A stretch of DNA of 64,000 nt from Aporhodopirellula aestuarii (GTDB taxonomy: Bacteria; Planctomycetota; Planctomycetia; Pirellulales; Pirellulaceae): contig NZ_JAMQBK010000031.1 in the NCBI RefSeq assembly GCF_023701485.1, positions 124,001 to 188,000 on the forward strand, read 5' to 3'. Under the pieces are notes generated by a model. It worked only from the letters and a program-made list of their open reading frames with translations. It was not told the origin of the DNA and did no database searches. Positions 27,802 through 37,025 of the stretch are shown one piece after another. A program made the position numbers and the translations under genes. Numbering within the stretch: the stretch's first letter is position 1; each line of letters begins with the position of its first letter.

Positions 27802-29436
27802 ATGCTCAAAGACATCCTCCAACAATTCCGCAACGTCTTCTTGTCGATGCCGGTTCCCTCGCGGGTCATCGCGGGGTTACTCATCACGGTCATCGTGATT
27901 GCGCTCGGATTCTTAGTTCGCGGATCCGGCTCGCCGCAAACCGAATACCTGCTCGGTGGCAAACTCCTTGACGAGAAAGATCTTGACGCTGCTGAGTTGG
28001 CTTTCGGTAGCGCCGGACTCACCGGTTGGAAACGTGACGGTCGACGGATGGAAATCCCGATCGCCCAGCGAAGTGAATTCCTCCGCGCCCTCGAAGCCTC
28101 TGCTGCGATGCCGAGCTCTCTGCGGTCGCATATCCAAGCGGCGATCGATTCTTCCACCCCGTTCGAATCCAGCGAACAACGACTCGCCCGCGTGGGACAC
28201 GCAAAAGAACGCGACCTCAGTGACAACATCAGCAAGTTTCCTGACGTCAAAACAGCCAGCGTCACGTATGACCTCGGCGAACGCATGGGACTCTCTCGTG
28301 GCCGCAAACAGTCCGCGAGCGTCGTCGTGCAACCCGAAGGCCTCGATCCGTTGCCGCGGGCCCGGATCCAAATGATCAAAGAAATGATCCGCGCGTCGTT
28401 CGCCGGCATGCAGATCGACGACGTCCAAGTCACCGACACCAACGCCACCTCCATGCCCGGTGACGCGGAAAACGATGACCCGATGTCGAAGAAACGTCGT
28501 GAGGAAGAGTCCTACTACGAAAATAAAATCCGCTCTCAACTCGCCGGCTACGGACAAATCCATGTCAAAACCTTCGCCGACATCGACCCCACGATGGGGA
28601 TCGAAAAAGCCAGTCTGAAGTTCGACGCACAACCCACCACTTTGTCCGAGACACGTCGCAAGTTCGAGAACGAATCCTCACGCCCGATGCCCGGCGGCGT
28701 CCCCGGAGCCCAGGCCAACGCCCTGAGTAACCGACCGGTGAAGATCGAAGCAACCACGCAAACAACGAAGACAAAAGAAGACCAAACGTCGAGCAATCGC
28801 GTCGCCGGTCAAGAGTACGAAACGACACGCACCGCAGCACTCGCGGTCAAACGGATCCGCGTGTCGATCGGTTTGCCGATGAGCTACTACCGCCAAGTCC
28901 ACCAGCATAACTTTCTGCAAAGCAATCCAGACAAGAAACCCGAAGACATCGAAGCGATGAGCGACGATGAATTACAAAAACTGCGTGACTCGACCAAACT
29001 CGCCATCCAATCCGCCGTCACCCCGCTGTTGCCAGAAGTCTCCGCTGGCGAAGACCGCTTTCCACTCGTCGAAGTTTGGGACTATCCCGATCTGCCCGAA
29101 CGGGCCGTTGCCAGTACGGGCACCGGCCAAGCCGCACTGACGTGGTTGGCCGATTCGTGGCAAACTATCGCAATGTTGCTGCTCGCCGCGACGGCACTAT
29201 TGGTCGCCCGCGGGGCAATGAAATCAATGGGTGGCGACTCCGATCCTGCAGGATTTTCCGAAGGATTTGGACTCGAACTTCCGGCACCCCCAGTTGTTGT
29301 CGAAGAGAAAGAGGGCAAGTACGAACAGATGGAAATCACCGGCGGTTCGCTCAAGGATGAACTCGTCGACCTCGTCGAAGACAACCCCGAAGTCGCCGCC
29401 AACGTGATCCGAAGCTGGGTCGGCGAAGCGGCCTAG
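27802..29436 (+). CDS. fliF: flagellar MS-ring protein FliF
   Basis: FliF builds the membrane MS ring. A 544-residue protein with membrane segments at about 19-39 and 450-470 and the YscJ/FliF periplasmic domain between them (SVVVQPEGLDPLPRARIQMIKEM). The C-terminal cytoplasmic end ELVDLVEDNPEVAANVIRSWVGE matches the FliG-binding tail of FliF. It ends the visible flagellar operon: no fliG, fliH or fliI follows, and the next gene is on the other strand. Confidence 0.96.
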   Translation: MLKDILQQFRNVFLSMPVPSRVIAGLLITVIVIALGFLVRGSGSPQTEYLLGGKLLDEKDLDAAELAFGSAGLTGWKRDGRRMEIPIAQRSEFLRALEASAAMPSSLRSHIQAAIDSSTPFESSEQRLARVGHAKERDLSDNISKFPDVKTASVTYDLGERMGLSRGRKQSASVVVQPEGLDPLPRARIQMIKEMIRASFAGMQIDDVQVTDTNATSMPGDAENDDPMSKKRREEESYYENKIRSQLAGYGQIHVKTFADIDPTMGIEKASLKFDAQPTTLSETRRKFENESSRPMPGGVPGAQANALSNRPVKIEATTQTTKTKEDQTSSNRVAGQEYETTRTAALAVKRIRVSIGLPMSYYRQVHQHNFLQSNPDKKPEDIEAMSDDELQKLRDSTKLAIQSAVTPLLPEVSAGEDRFPLVEVWDYPDLPERAVASTGTGQAALTWLADSWQTIAMLLLAATALLVARGAMKSMGGDSDPAGFSEGFGLELPAPPVVVEEKEGKYEQMEITGGSLKDELVDLVEDNPEVAANVIRSWVGEAA

Positions 29437-29602
29437 CATTCATCACCGCGTCACAGACCCAAAGTGAACGAGCGTCATCAGGCTCCTGGCAGCGCACCGC
29501 GACTGGCCAACTCCACCTCGCCTGGACGCTTACCCCTCACGGCTCACGACCAGGCCGTTGCCAAGACGACAAGCCTAAGCGCTTCTCGCCTCGCTTAACG
29601 AC

Positions 29603-30880
29603 TCATTCGGTCGCGTTGTTCTTCCACTGTTTGGCAACGATCAACCGCGCCCCTCGGGCAAAGGTCACGTAGGACCACGCCCACGAGAGGAACACGAAGA
29701 AGCGATTGCGGAACCCATTGAGATAAACGATGTGGATCAGCAACCATCCCAGCCACGCGAGTGTGCCCTTGAGTTGAAACCGGCCGCTCTGCATCACCGC
29801 ACGACGGCGGCCGATCGTGGCCACTTGTCCCTTGTCCAAATAATGGAATGGACGGCGGTCCGATACCGTGATCTTTGCCGCGGCCTCAGCCCGGATCAGC
29901 TTGCCAACATAGTGCCCCTGCTGAATCGCGACCGGGGCGAGTCCCGGGAGTGGATTTCCCGATTTGTCTTTGGCCGCCGCGAGGTCGCCAATCACAAACA
30001 CCTCGGGATGATCGGCGATCGAGAGATCCGGCCCCACCACCACACGTCCCGCCCGATCCGTTTCGGCACCAAGACCTTTGCCGATCGGATTCGCTTTCAC
30101 GCCAGCGGCCCAGATGACGGTTCGTGCCGCGATGAACTCGTCACCGACCTGCACACCATCGGCAGTAATATTCGTCACCCGGTTCCCCAACCGGACCTCC
30201 ACGCCGAGTGTCTCGAGTGCCGCCTTGCTGTATTCGGAAAGCGGGTCAGGAAACTGTTTTAGTATACGGTCACCACTTTGCACCAAGATAACTTTGGCGT
30301 GACTCGCATCGATCGTTTTGAAGTCACGCTTGAGCGTGTTGCGTGCCATCTCCGCGATCGCGCCCGCCAACTCGACGCCCGTCGGACCGCCTCCGACTAG
30401 CACAAACGTCATGCACCGCTGTTGCTCTTCGAAATCGCTCGTCCGCTCTGCCGATTCAAACGCCATCAAAACGCGGCGGCGGATCTCGGTGGCTTGCGGG
30501 ATCGTCTTCAGCCCTGGCGCGAAGTCTTCCCACTCGTCATGCCCGAAATAGTCGTGAGTCGCACCGCAAGCGACTATGAGGTAATCGTATTCCAATTCCC
30601 CCACATCCGTACCGACCACGTGGCGATCCACATCCACCCATTGCACTTCGCCGAGCAGCGTCGAAATGTTGTCATACCGGTTGAGCATCGAGCGGATCGG
30701 CGACGCGATATCGGAAGGATCCAACCCCGCCATCGCAACCTGATACAGGAGCGGTTGGAACAGATGATGATTGCGGCGGTCGATGATCGTTACCGCACAA
30801 TTCGAATCGCCACCGAGCTTTTTGGCGGCGTTAATCCCAGCGAATCCGCCGCCAACTATCAAAACTTTCTTCGCGGTCAT
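29603..30880 (-). CDS. ndh: type II NADH dehydrogenase
   Basis: NDH-2 oxidises NADH and reduces quinone without pumping protons. A 425-residue protein (an ATG at 30943 would add 21). The FAD-binding motif VLIVGGGFAGINAA is at the N-terminus, the NADH-binding motif FVLVGGGPTGVELAGAIAEM at ~160-180, and the C-terminal FAD contact is PGLAPVAIQQGHYVGKLIR. A C-terminal hydrophobic region (LAWLGWLLIHIVYL) anchors it to the membrane, as in other NDH-2 enzymes. It stands alone on the minus strand, between the flagellar operon and the ceramidase-like gene. Confidence 0.94.
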   Translation of the reverse strand: MTAKKVLIVGGGFAGINAAKKLGGDSNCAVTIIDRRNHHLFQPLLYQVAMAGLDPSDIASPIRSMLNRYDNISTLLGEVQWVDVDRHVVGTDVGELEYDYLIVACGATHDYFGHDEWEDFAPGLKTIPQATEIRRRVLMAFESAERTSDFEEQQRCMTFVLVGGGPTGVELAGAIAEMARNTLKRDFKTIDASHAKVILVQSGDRILKQFPDPLSEYSKAALETLGVEVRLGNRVTNITADGVQVGDEFIAARTVIWAAGVKANPIGKGLGAETDRAGRVVVGPDLSIADHPEVFVIGDLAAAKDKSGNPLPGLAPVAIQQGHYVGKLIRAEAAAKITVSDRRPFHYLDKGQVATIGRRRAVMQSGRFQLKGTLAWLGWLLIHIVYLNGFRNRFFVFLSWAWSYVTFARGARLIVAKQWKNNATE

Positions 30881-30998
30881 TCGTCGTGTTTTCTGTGGGA
30901 AGGTGGATTCCAAAGCGTCCCCCGAAATCCGCGGGTCACTCATGCACGTTCGTCAGCAGCGTATCAGAGCGGCAAATGAGAGCATCCGATCCCGAAAT

Positions 30999-31703
30999 TC
31001 AAGATGGCGAATCGCCCTCACCGACCGTCGAATCATCCGTTGCCGGAGTTTCTAATGAGGCCGACTCTGGCTCACGCATCGTCAGTTCGTAGTGTCGATA
31101 GGCCAACCAAAACACGAGCCCATTGAGTAAGTGCCACATGCCATGCAAAGTCAAAATATGGTTATTCGGGTTGCACACGATATGAAGGAAATCGAGCCAC
31201 CAAAATCCCCACGCGATCAAGAACGTGATGACCATCGAATAAGCCCACGCTGTCAGCTTGCGATCATAGATCCCCCGAATCACCACCACGACCACGATCG
31301 CGGCAAACATCGGACTGGCAAACGCCGTCGAAATCGACGACAGCACCGTGAGGATCAACGTGCCGAGAACAACGATGCCCATCAACGCGGAACTGCCGGG
31401 ATGGTTCGGGCGTGCTCGCTGTTGCTGCAACGCCGCGATGCTGAGGATGAACATGAACATGCCGCTCAAATCAAGCGTCTCGCCCAAGATCGTGTTGCTG
31501 GCGTGAAAGTACCCCGATGCGATCCCGGTCCACAACGACGCGCCGCCGAGCATTCTCGCTAGCGGACGTTTTGCGTGGAGCAGGATAACGATTCCGGCAA
31601 TGATGGGACCGATGTTGGTCCACGTGTCGGCGGGATGCTTGATCGCCCCATCCAGCGTCGCCTCACAAAACTGCATGCGTGCGGGTTCGAAGAGCCAGTC
31701 CAT
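30999..31703 (-). CDS. ceramidase-like (CREST superfamily) membrane protein
   Basis: A 234-residue protein with about seven hydrophobic segments. The spaced motifs WTNIGPIIAG, SGYFHAS, TLDLSGMFMF and HGMWHLLNGL place His and Asp residues inside the membrane. This matches the CREST superfamily (alkaline ceramidases, PAQR receptors, Per1), in which such His/Asp residues bind zinc. A ceramidase would hydrolyse N-acyl sphingoid lipids. Substrate and activity are inferred from motif layout only. The C-terminal ~30 residues are acidic and Ser/Thr-rich. Confidence 0.72.
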   Translation of the reverse strand: MDWLFEPARMQFCEATLDGAIKHPADTWTNIGPIIAGIVILLHAKRPLARMLGGASLWTGIASGYFHASNTILGETLDLSGMFMFILSIAALQQQRARPNHPGSSALMGIVVLGTLILTVLSSISTAFASPMFAAIVVVVVIRGIYDRKLTAWAYSMVITFLIAWGFWWLDFLHIVCNPNNHILTLHGMWHLLNGLVFWLAYRHYELTMREPESASLETPATDDSTVGEGDSPS

Positions 31704-32258
31704 ATTCGTTCAACCGAAGGAGCGTGAATTCGGCGGGCCAGTCCACCGCGTTGAACGAGAATACTCTCTCAGCCTAATTCGCGTAAGCATCGCAGGCGGG
31801 TGAACGTCTCGGTCGGGACCGTATTTTCCGCTTCCCAATGGCTCCGCGGGAAACCTTCGCTCCCTCCTCAACGATTTGAAACCGAGAACAATTGTCCCAA
31901 TGGGCGGGCGTCCTGGACGGGTTTGACCAGCAGAACGATTGAGACAACTGTTCGCGATTCCCGCCTATCGCACCGAGGCCGACACCTCGATGCTCTTGGC
32001 GGACGTGTAGTTTTCGATTCTGTCTCCCGTCTCCCGTGCGGAGAGCTGGAGGGCGGGTGATGAGGGAGCGGCACAGCAAGCAGACTTCGAACGTGTCATG
32101 TCCTCAAGCCTCTCTCCCCCAACCACTCTCCGCGAAGCGGCGTGATGGAGTCAGTGCGTTCGCGTGAGTCGTGAAGGTTGAAAACAAAATCGCTGACAAA
32201 CCGAAATGGGCGGCGTCTGACCGACCAGACGCGGCGTCCCTCCGGCATGAACTGCGAT
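31704..32258. other. 555-bp region without a supported gene
   Basis: Short ORFs here overlap each other in several frames and none looks protein-like. One clear stem-loop lies at 32213-32232 (GCGTCTG and CAGACGC, loop ACCGAC), 27 bp past the stop of the minus-strand gene at 32259, and may terminate it. No mobile-element signature is recognised. Confidence 0.5.
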
Positions 32259-32582
32259 TTAGGATGCGGCAACTTCGACTTCCGAATCTGCGACGCTGCG
32301 AGCCCGGCGACGACGTTTCTTCGGTTTGGTGATACCCCATTCCTTCGTCAACATCTCGAAGACTTCGGGGGTTTCATAACGCACGACGTTCTTGCCTTCG
32401 GGCATCGGGCCGATCAAGCCTCGAAAAACAGGCATCCCACGCAGTGCCAAGTCCGTACTGCAATCATCGATGCCGATTTGCTCGTGGCTGTCCAACAGCG
32501 GGTCGATCGAGGGGTAGTCACGGATTTGTAGCGAACCGTCACTGCCACGGGCGACCACGCGGTACGTATCTTTTTTCGACAT
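32259..32582 (-). CDS. small basic hypothetical protein
   Basis: A 107-residue soluble protein from the ATG at 32582 (AAGAGA upstream); longer starts give unlikely N-termini. The body reads SLQIRDYPSIDPLLDSHEQIGIDD, then FRGLIGPMPEGKNVVRYETPEVFEMLTKEWG. The C-terminus is strongly basic (KPKKRRRRARS) and ends acidic. No family is recognised; the basic tail could bind nucleic acid. Upstream 32583-32909 contains no other supported gene. Confidence 0.65.
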   Translation of the reverse strand: MSKKDTYRVVARGSDGSLQIRDYPSIDPLLDSHEQIGIDDCSTDLALRGMPVFRGLIGPMPEGKNVVRYETPEVFEMLTKEWGITKPKKRRRRARSVADSEVEVAAS

Positions 32583-32909
32583 CTGAATATTCTCTTGGAT
32601 TTGGGGGGCAGGGGGAGGAGCCTCTCTGTTGATCGACATCGCACGCGCCAACTCGTGAATCACGAGCCGTGCCGCGGCACAACCGTGTGTGCTTGTTGAA
32701 AACCGAATAGCCAATCAAACCGGCAGAACCGTGAGAATGCGATCGAGTCTCGATTTGCCCGCCTGCTAAAAAATCAGTGACGTTGGACGGTCGCAATGCG
32801 GTTAAAACCTGATTCGAGAGCCCCGCAACCAATATCGGCCAAACCTCTCTTGGCCGACGACGTGATCACATCATTCATCCTTCTACCCTGTTAATGATCG
32901 AGCACCCCC

Positions 32910-33647
32910 ATGGCCTATTATCTGATCGTCGGTGCCGCCGGCGGAATCGGCACTGCACTTTGTCGCCGGCTCGTCGGTGACGACCATCGCGTGATGATGA
33001 TCGGTCGAGACGAAGGTAAACTCGTCGAACTCGCCGATGAATTGAAGCAACCTCACGCGGTTTGCGATGCGACCGATTGGGACCGCCTCGCGGAGGTTAC
33101 TGACCAAGCGATTGAGGAATTTGGCCCGCTCGATGGAGCAGTGAACTTGGCCGGTTCGATCCTTTTGAAACCCGCACACTTGACCAGTAAATCGGATTTG
33201 CAGGATGTCATCGAACAAAACATCGTGACCGCCTTCGGGCTGATCCGCACGGTCGCCCCCAAACTAAAAAAATCTGGCGGTGGTTCGATCGTACTGATGT
33301 CCAGCGGCGGGGCGGCAATCGGCCTGTCCAATCACGAGGCCATCGCCGCTGCCAAGGCCGGAGTCGCCGCCATGGCCCGAGCAGCCGCAGCGACCTATGC
33401 CTCGGCGGGTGTCCGCATCAACACCGTCGCCCCAGGCCTCGTCAAAACCGAACTCAGCGGACGGGTTTGGCAAAACGAACGTTCCGCCGAAGCCAGCCGC
33501 TCGATGCATCCCCTGGGGCGACTCGGTGAACCGGCGGACATCGCCTCGCTAATCGCGTGGTTATTGTCTCCCGAGCAAACCTGGATCACCGGCCAGGACA
33601 TTGCTGTCGACGGGGGACTGAGCAGCATCAAATCGGCCGGACGCTGA
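32910..33647 (+). CDS. short-chain dehydrogenase/reductase with altered active site
   Basis: A 245-residue SDR-fold protein. The cofactor motif GAAGGIG is at 8-14, NLAG at ~79-82 and the Ser of VLMSSGG at ~131. The C-terminal GQDIAVDGGLSSI is the usual end of a 'classical' SDR. The catalytic Tyr is missing: the expected YxxxK is NHEAIAAAK, with Ile145 at the Tyr position and Lys149 kept. It may catalyse a different reaction or bind cofactor without classical reduction. It is preceded by ~330 bp without a gene and stands alone. Confidence 0.88.
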   Translation: MAYYLIVGAAGGIGTALCRRLVGDDHRVMMIGRDEGKLVELADELKQPHAVCDATDWDRLAEVTDQAIEEFGPLDGAVNLAGSILLKPAHLTSKSDLQDVIEQNIVTAFGLIRTVAPKLKKSGGGSIVLMSSGGAAIGLSNHEAIAAAKAGVAAMARAAAATYASAGVRINTVAPGLVKTELSGRVWQNERSAEASRSMHPLGRLGEPADIASLIAWLLSPEQTWITGQDIAVDGGLSSIKSAGR

Positions 33648-33877
33648 TTCTCGCGAACGCTCGCCATGAGTTGACCGTGTCGGGATTCGCGTCGCCGATA
33701 GGAGCGTATTTCGCGACCCGACGGATTCGAATCACCCGGTCGCAATCCGTCTCGTCACAGGGGTTCGCCGGGAAGACGGGTGGCGCACATCGAGACAGGG
33801 GATAGTTTCGTCGCGGCAATTGCTGTTCAATTGCAGCAAATTCGCCTCCCCCGATTCTTTCCAAGAGATTCTGACCC

Positions 33878-34348
33878 GTGTCCCCATCCATCGACGGAAC
33901 TTCCGGTCCGCTCCCTCCCGGCCGCATCGCGGTTGTCGTCAGCCGCTACAACCCCGCCATTTGCGACTCGATGTTGAACGCGGCCGTCGAATCGCTGACC
34001 AACGCGGGAATCGCCCCCGAACGCCACTGGATCATCCGCGTTCCCGGCGCTTGGGAATTGTGCTGGGCGATCGAGCAAACCCTGCAACACGCCGACGTCA
34101 TCGGCGCGATCGCGCTGGGATGCGTGATCCGCGGTGAAACCACCCACGACGAACACATCAACCGCGCCGTTAGCGCATCGCTGATGAACCAGTCGGTATC
34201 CAGCGGCCTGCCGATCGGATTCGGATTGCTCACTTGCAACACGCTCGAACAGGCGATTCAGCGAAGTGGGGGCAGCGTCGGCAATAAAGGCCATGAGGCC
34301 GCCGACGCGATGCTTGAGATGCTGCGTCTCGCTCCCAAACTCCGCTAA
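33878..34348 (+). CDS. ribH: 6,7-dimethyl-8-ribityllumazine synthase
   Basis: RibH condenses 5-amino-6-ribitylaminouracil with 3,4-dihydroxybutanone phosphate in riboflavin synthesis. A 156-residue protein from a GTG start at 33878 (AAGAG upstream). Family blocks are VVSRYNPAICDSML, RVPGAWELCWAIE, GCVIRGETTHDEHINR (active-site His) and FGLLTCNTLEQA. Normal length. thiL starts 13 bases after its stop, so two cofactor genes share a transcript. Confidence 0.96.
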   Translation: MSPSIDGTSGPLPPGRIAVVVSRYNPAICDSMLNAAVESLTNAGIAPERHWIIRVPGAWELCWAIEQTLQHADVIGAIALGCVIRGETTHDEHINRAVSASLMNQSVSSGLPIGFGLLTCNTLEQAIQRSGGSVGNKGHEAADAMLEMLRLAPKLR

Positions 34349-34361
34349 GGCATTGATCAAC

Positions 34362-35330
34362 GTGGAACAATCCTTTCTCGCGTACCTTCGCGGACGCACA
34401 CGCAGTTTACCGTCGGTCGCTGTCGGCATCGGTGATGATGCCGCCGTGCTCGATTTCCCTATCAACGGTCAACCCACCGCGGTCGCGAATGAGCCCGGTT
34501 CGGGCGTCCTGCAACAGGTCGCCTGCACCGATCAAATCATCGACGGCGTTGATTTTTGCAGCGAGTCTCAACCACTCGCCTCGATCGGCTACAAATCCAT
34601 CGCGATCAACTTGAGTGACATCGCGGCGATGGGCGCCACGCCCACCGCCGCCCTCGTCACGCTCGCCCTCCCCGCCCACAACGCGACAGAGATTGCCGGC
34701 GAAGTCTATGAGGGGATCCTCGAAGCGTGCGGGCAGTTCGGCGTCGCCATCGCCGGCGGCGACCTTTCCACCTACGACGGACCGCTTTCGATCAACGTCA
34801 CGTTGCTGGGGACCGTCACCGATCCCTGGCTCCGCAGCGGCGCCAAAGAGGGTGACGCGATCTTCGTCACCGGATCGCTGGGCGGCAGTCTCGCGGGCCG
34901 ACACCTTCGCCCAATCCCACGCATCGAACTGGCCACACGGCTGCGTCAAATCGCAACCGTCAATGCCGCAATCGACATCAGTGACGGGTTCAGTTTGGAC
35001 CTCGACCGGATGCTCGCGGCGAGTCGCGTCGGTGCGGAACTCGACATCGAAAACATTCCGATCTCCGAAGCTGCCCAAGAGATGTCACAAACCAGCGGCC
35101 GCACACCCCTGGAACACGCCTGGAGCGACGGAGAGGATTTCGAACTCATCTTCACCGTTGGCGAGTCTGATGCCATCAAACTCGAACAACTCTCCGCCGA
35201 CGAACTGACCACGGCCATCACCCGGGTCGGCACTGTCGTCGGACGAACCGGTTTATGGAAACGGGTTCCCGGCAGCAAACTGCAACGGGTCTTCCCGCAA
35301 GGCTATGTTCACGGCGAAACTGATGAGTGA
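34362..35330 (+). CDS. thiL: thiamine-monophosphate kinase
   Basis: ThiL phosphorylates thiamine monophosphate to thiamine diphosphate. A 322-residue protein from the GTG at 34362, 13 bases after ribH; the frame stays open upstream, but those residues overlap ribH and look random. Motifs are VGIGDDAAVLDF (Mg-ATP binding), ACTDQIIDGVDF, ISDGFSLDLDRM and DGEDFELIFTV. The end overlaps the H-protein-like gene by eight bases. Normal length for the family. Confidence 0.94.
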   Translation: MEQSFLAYLRGRTRSLPSVAVGIGDDAAVLDFPINGQPTAVANEPGSGVLQQVACTDQIIDGVDFCSESQPLASIGYKSIAINLSDIAAMGATPTAALVTLALPAHNATEIAGEVYEGILEACGQFGVAIAGGDLSTYDGPLSINVTLLGTVTDPWLRSGAKEGDAIFVTGSLGGSLAGRHLRPIPRIELATRLRQIATVNAAIDISDGFSLDLDRMLAASRVGAELDIENIPISEAAQEMSQTSGRTPLEHAWSDGEDFELIFTVGESDAIKLEQLSADELTTAITRVGTVVGRTGLWKRVPGSKLQRVFPQGYVHGETDE

Positions 35331-35829
35331 AACCTTCTCATTCGCGATGGGCGAATTCGACGCAAAGTTCCCCGTCGAATATTTCTACAACAAAAACCAC
35401 ATGTGGGCGTTACCATATGCTGCGCCTGAGCGACATGGCTCCCCCGCATCGGCCGAGAGCTGCCTCCGCTTTCGATTCGGCTTGACCGCCTACGCCGTTC
35501 GGCTGTTGCAGGACGTATATTTCCTCGAATGGATCGTCGAGCCATCTGCGACGCTCGCCCAGCGGATGAATATCGGTTCGATCGAGAGCAAGAAAGCGGA
35601 GAGCGATTTGTTTTCACCGATCGCCGGCACACTGACCGCGATTAATGAGGACGTCCTCCAAGACCCCTCACTCATCAACGCGGATCCCTACGGCGCCGCG
35701 TGGCTGATCGAAATCGAAACCACGCCCCAAGACGCCGCCAGCTTACTGTCATCCAACCAGTACGCCGATCATCTAGTCGAAGCCTGGGAAGTCGCCCAGC
35801 GAACCATCAAAGGCCAAGCCAACACCTAA
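35323..35829 (+). CDS. glycine cleavage H-protein-like lipoyl carrier
   Basis: A 168-residue protein (an ATG at 35305 would add six). It resembles GcvH: FGLTAYAVRLLQDVYFLEW, then GSIESKKAESDLFSPIAGTLTAINEDV with the lipoyl-Lys position conserved (ESxK), then DPSLINADPYGAAWLIEIE. The N-terminal ~45 residues are atypical. No gcvT, gcvP or lipoate ligase gene is nearby. It overlaps thiL, so it may be an H-like carrier used outside glycine cleavage. It ends tail-to-tail with the minus-strand gene at 35826, with their stop codons overlapping. Confidence 0.82.
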   Translation: MSETFSFAMGEFDAKFPVEYFYNKNHMWALPYAAPERHGSPASAESCLRFRFGLTAYAVRLLQDVYFLEWIVEPSATLAQRMNIGSIESKKAESDLFSPIAGTLTAINEDVLQDPSLINADPYGAAWLIEIETTPQDAASLLSSNQYADHLVEAWEVAQRTIKGQANT

Positions 35830-36566
35830 GCGACGGCAGCCGTTTCTTCGGTTTCGACGTGGTAGACCTTTTTTTCTTGGTCGTAACTCATGATTCGCAC
35901 GGGTGTTCCTTTGGGGATCCGTTCGCCAGAGGTGCGGATGTCGATCAGGAGCGGCGCGGCGTTGGTCGCGTAGCGGGCTCGGCCGAACGTGTCATCGACA
36001 GCACTCGTCTCGACGATCGCGATCCCGCCCACCAAAGTGCCCGCATGGTAGTGCGTCGGTGGAACGAGCAAGCGGTGCAGCGGTGTGGTCATGAACCGCG
36101 TCAGCACAACCGCCATCACCCCGTTTCGCATCGTTAGCAATGCACTGCTCAGGAACGTTGCCGGATAACGACGGACGTCAAACTCAAACCACAGCACAAA
36201 ACTCAGCACCCAGAAAAACAGACTGAATACGGTCAACCAAACCATCAGCGGAACACGGTCCAAATGGACGGCTTTCATGGTGGCCGCCGCGATCCCGCCC
36301 AACGCGTCGCCGCCGACGTGATGCCCGTCAGCGTCAACACTCGTATCGACGCCCGCGTCGACATCCACTCCCGGATCGATGTCGACGCCCGGGTCCACGT
36401 CGAGACCGGGTCCGTCGATCCCAAAATCGAATGAGAACACGCCCAGCAACGAGATGAACACGAGGGCCAAAACGATCGCCGCCAGAATGCTGGCCGGCCA
36501 AACCGGTCCGACAAACAGATGCTCCACAATCGCTTGAGGCCATTGAACGCTGTCGGATAACAACAT
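35826..36566 (-). CDS. YqiJ-like inner-membrane protein
   Basis: A 246-residue protein from the ATG at 36566; a GTG three codons upstream is also possible. A membrane segment at ~23-45 is followed by a repeat tract of Asp/Gly/Val units (DPGVDIDPGVDVD at ~56-75), two more membrane segments (~103-150) and a C-terminal OB-fold-like domain (GTLVGGIAIVETSAVDDTFG ... PKGTPVRIMSYDQEKKVY). This layout matches YqiJ-type proteins, which usually pair with a flotillin. No flotillin gene is visible next to it. The repeat tract is acidic and could bind divalent cations. Confidence 0.75.
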   Translation of the reverse strand: MLLSDSVQWPQAIVEHLFVGPVWPASILAAIVLALVFISLLGVFSFDFGIDGPGLDVDPGVDIDPGVDVDAGVDTSVDADGHHVGGDALGGIAAATMKAVHLDRVPLMVWLTVFSLFFWVLSFVLWFEFDVRRYPATFLSSALLTMRNGVMAVVLTRFMTTPLHRLLVPPTHYHAGTLVGGIAIVETSAVDDTFGRARYATNAAPLLIDIRTSGERIPKGTPVRIMSYDQEKKVYHVETEETAAVA

Positions 36567-37025
36567 GGAGGTCACGGAACCGTTTCCCTAGAAAAGAGGC
36601 ACGCGAAAGAGGCACGCGAAGGCAGCTCACCAATCCGGTGAGTATAAGGCATAGGCGGAATCCCGCGCTGAATCGGGCGCGACCTCTTGGAAAACACGCT
36701 TGGATCTCCGCTCGCAAAACCACTGGCGACCGATCGGTCAGCCTCCCCTGGCCCTGTCCTCGGCCACCCTGGCCTCCCATTTCGACGCCCAAATACCGGC
36801 TTTTCCGGATATCCGCATTGTCGGGGCACCCGTGTGTCTTTGGGCGGGCCTCCCAATAGGAATTTGGACAAACAATTGCGGTTGATTCTCGTCGAAGCGT
36901 CGATTTACAAGGAACACTACAGTGACGGCCCAATCCGTCATCGGTTGATGCTGCACTCTCAAGAAATCGGCGTTGACCACCATCCCATCCAACAACGCTC
37001 TCACCCTCCCGTGGTAGATCCGAAA
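36567..37025. other. gap of ~460 bp with short repeats
   Basis: Two exact tandem copies of AAAGAGGCACGCG lie at 36593-36605 and 36606-36618. They are followed by a hairpin CTCACC-AATCC-GGTGAG at 36626-36642. The gap separates the minus-strand YqiJ-like gene from the plus-strand gene at 37026 and must hold both promoters. No further gene is supported; the upstream extension of the plus-strand frame is not protein-like. Confidence 0.5.

Noticed and set aside
31774-32079. Overlapping short ORFs in the gap after the ceramidase-like gene
   Set aside because: They occur in several frames on both strands, have no motifs and no ribosome binding site.
33721-33760. tRNA-like TTCGAATC palindrome after the SDR gene
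   Set aside because: No acceptor, D or anticodon stem can be formed around it; the palindrome GATTCGAATC is short.
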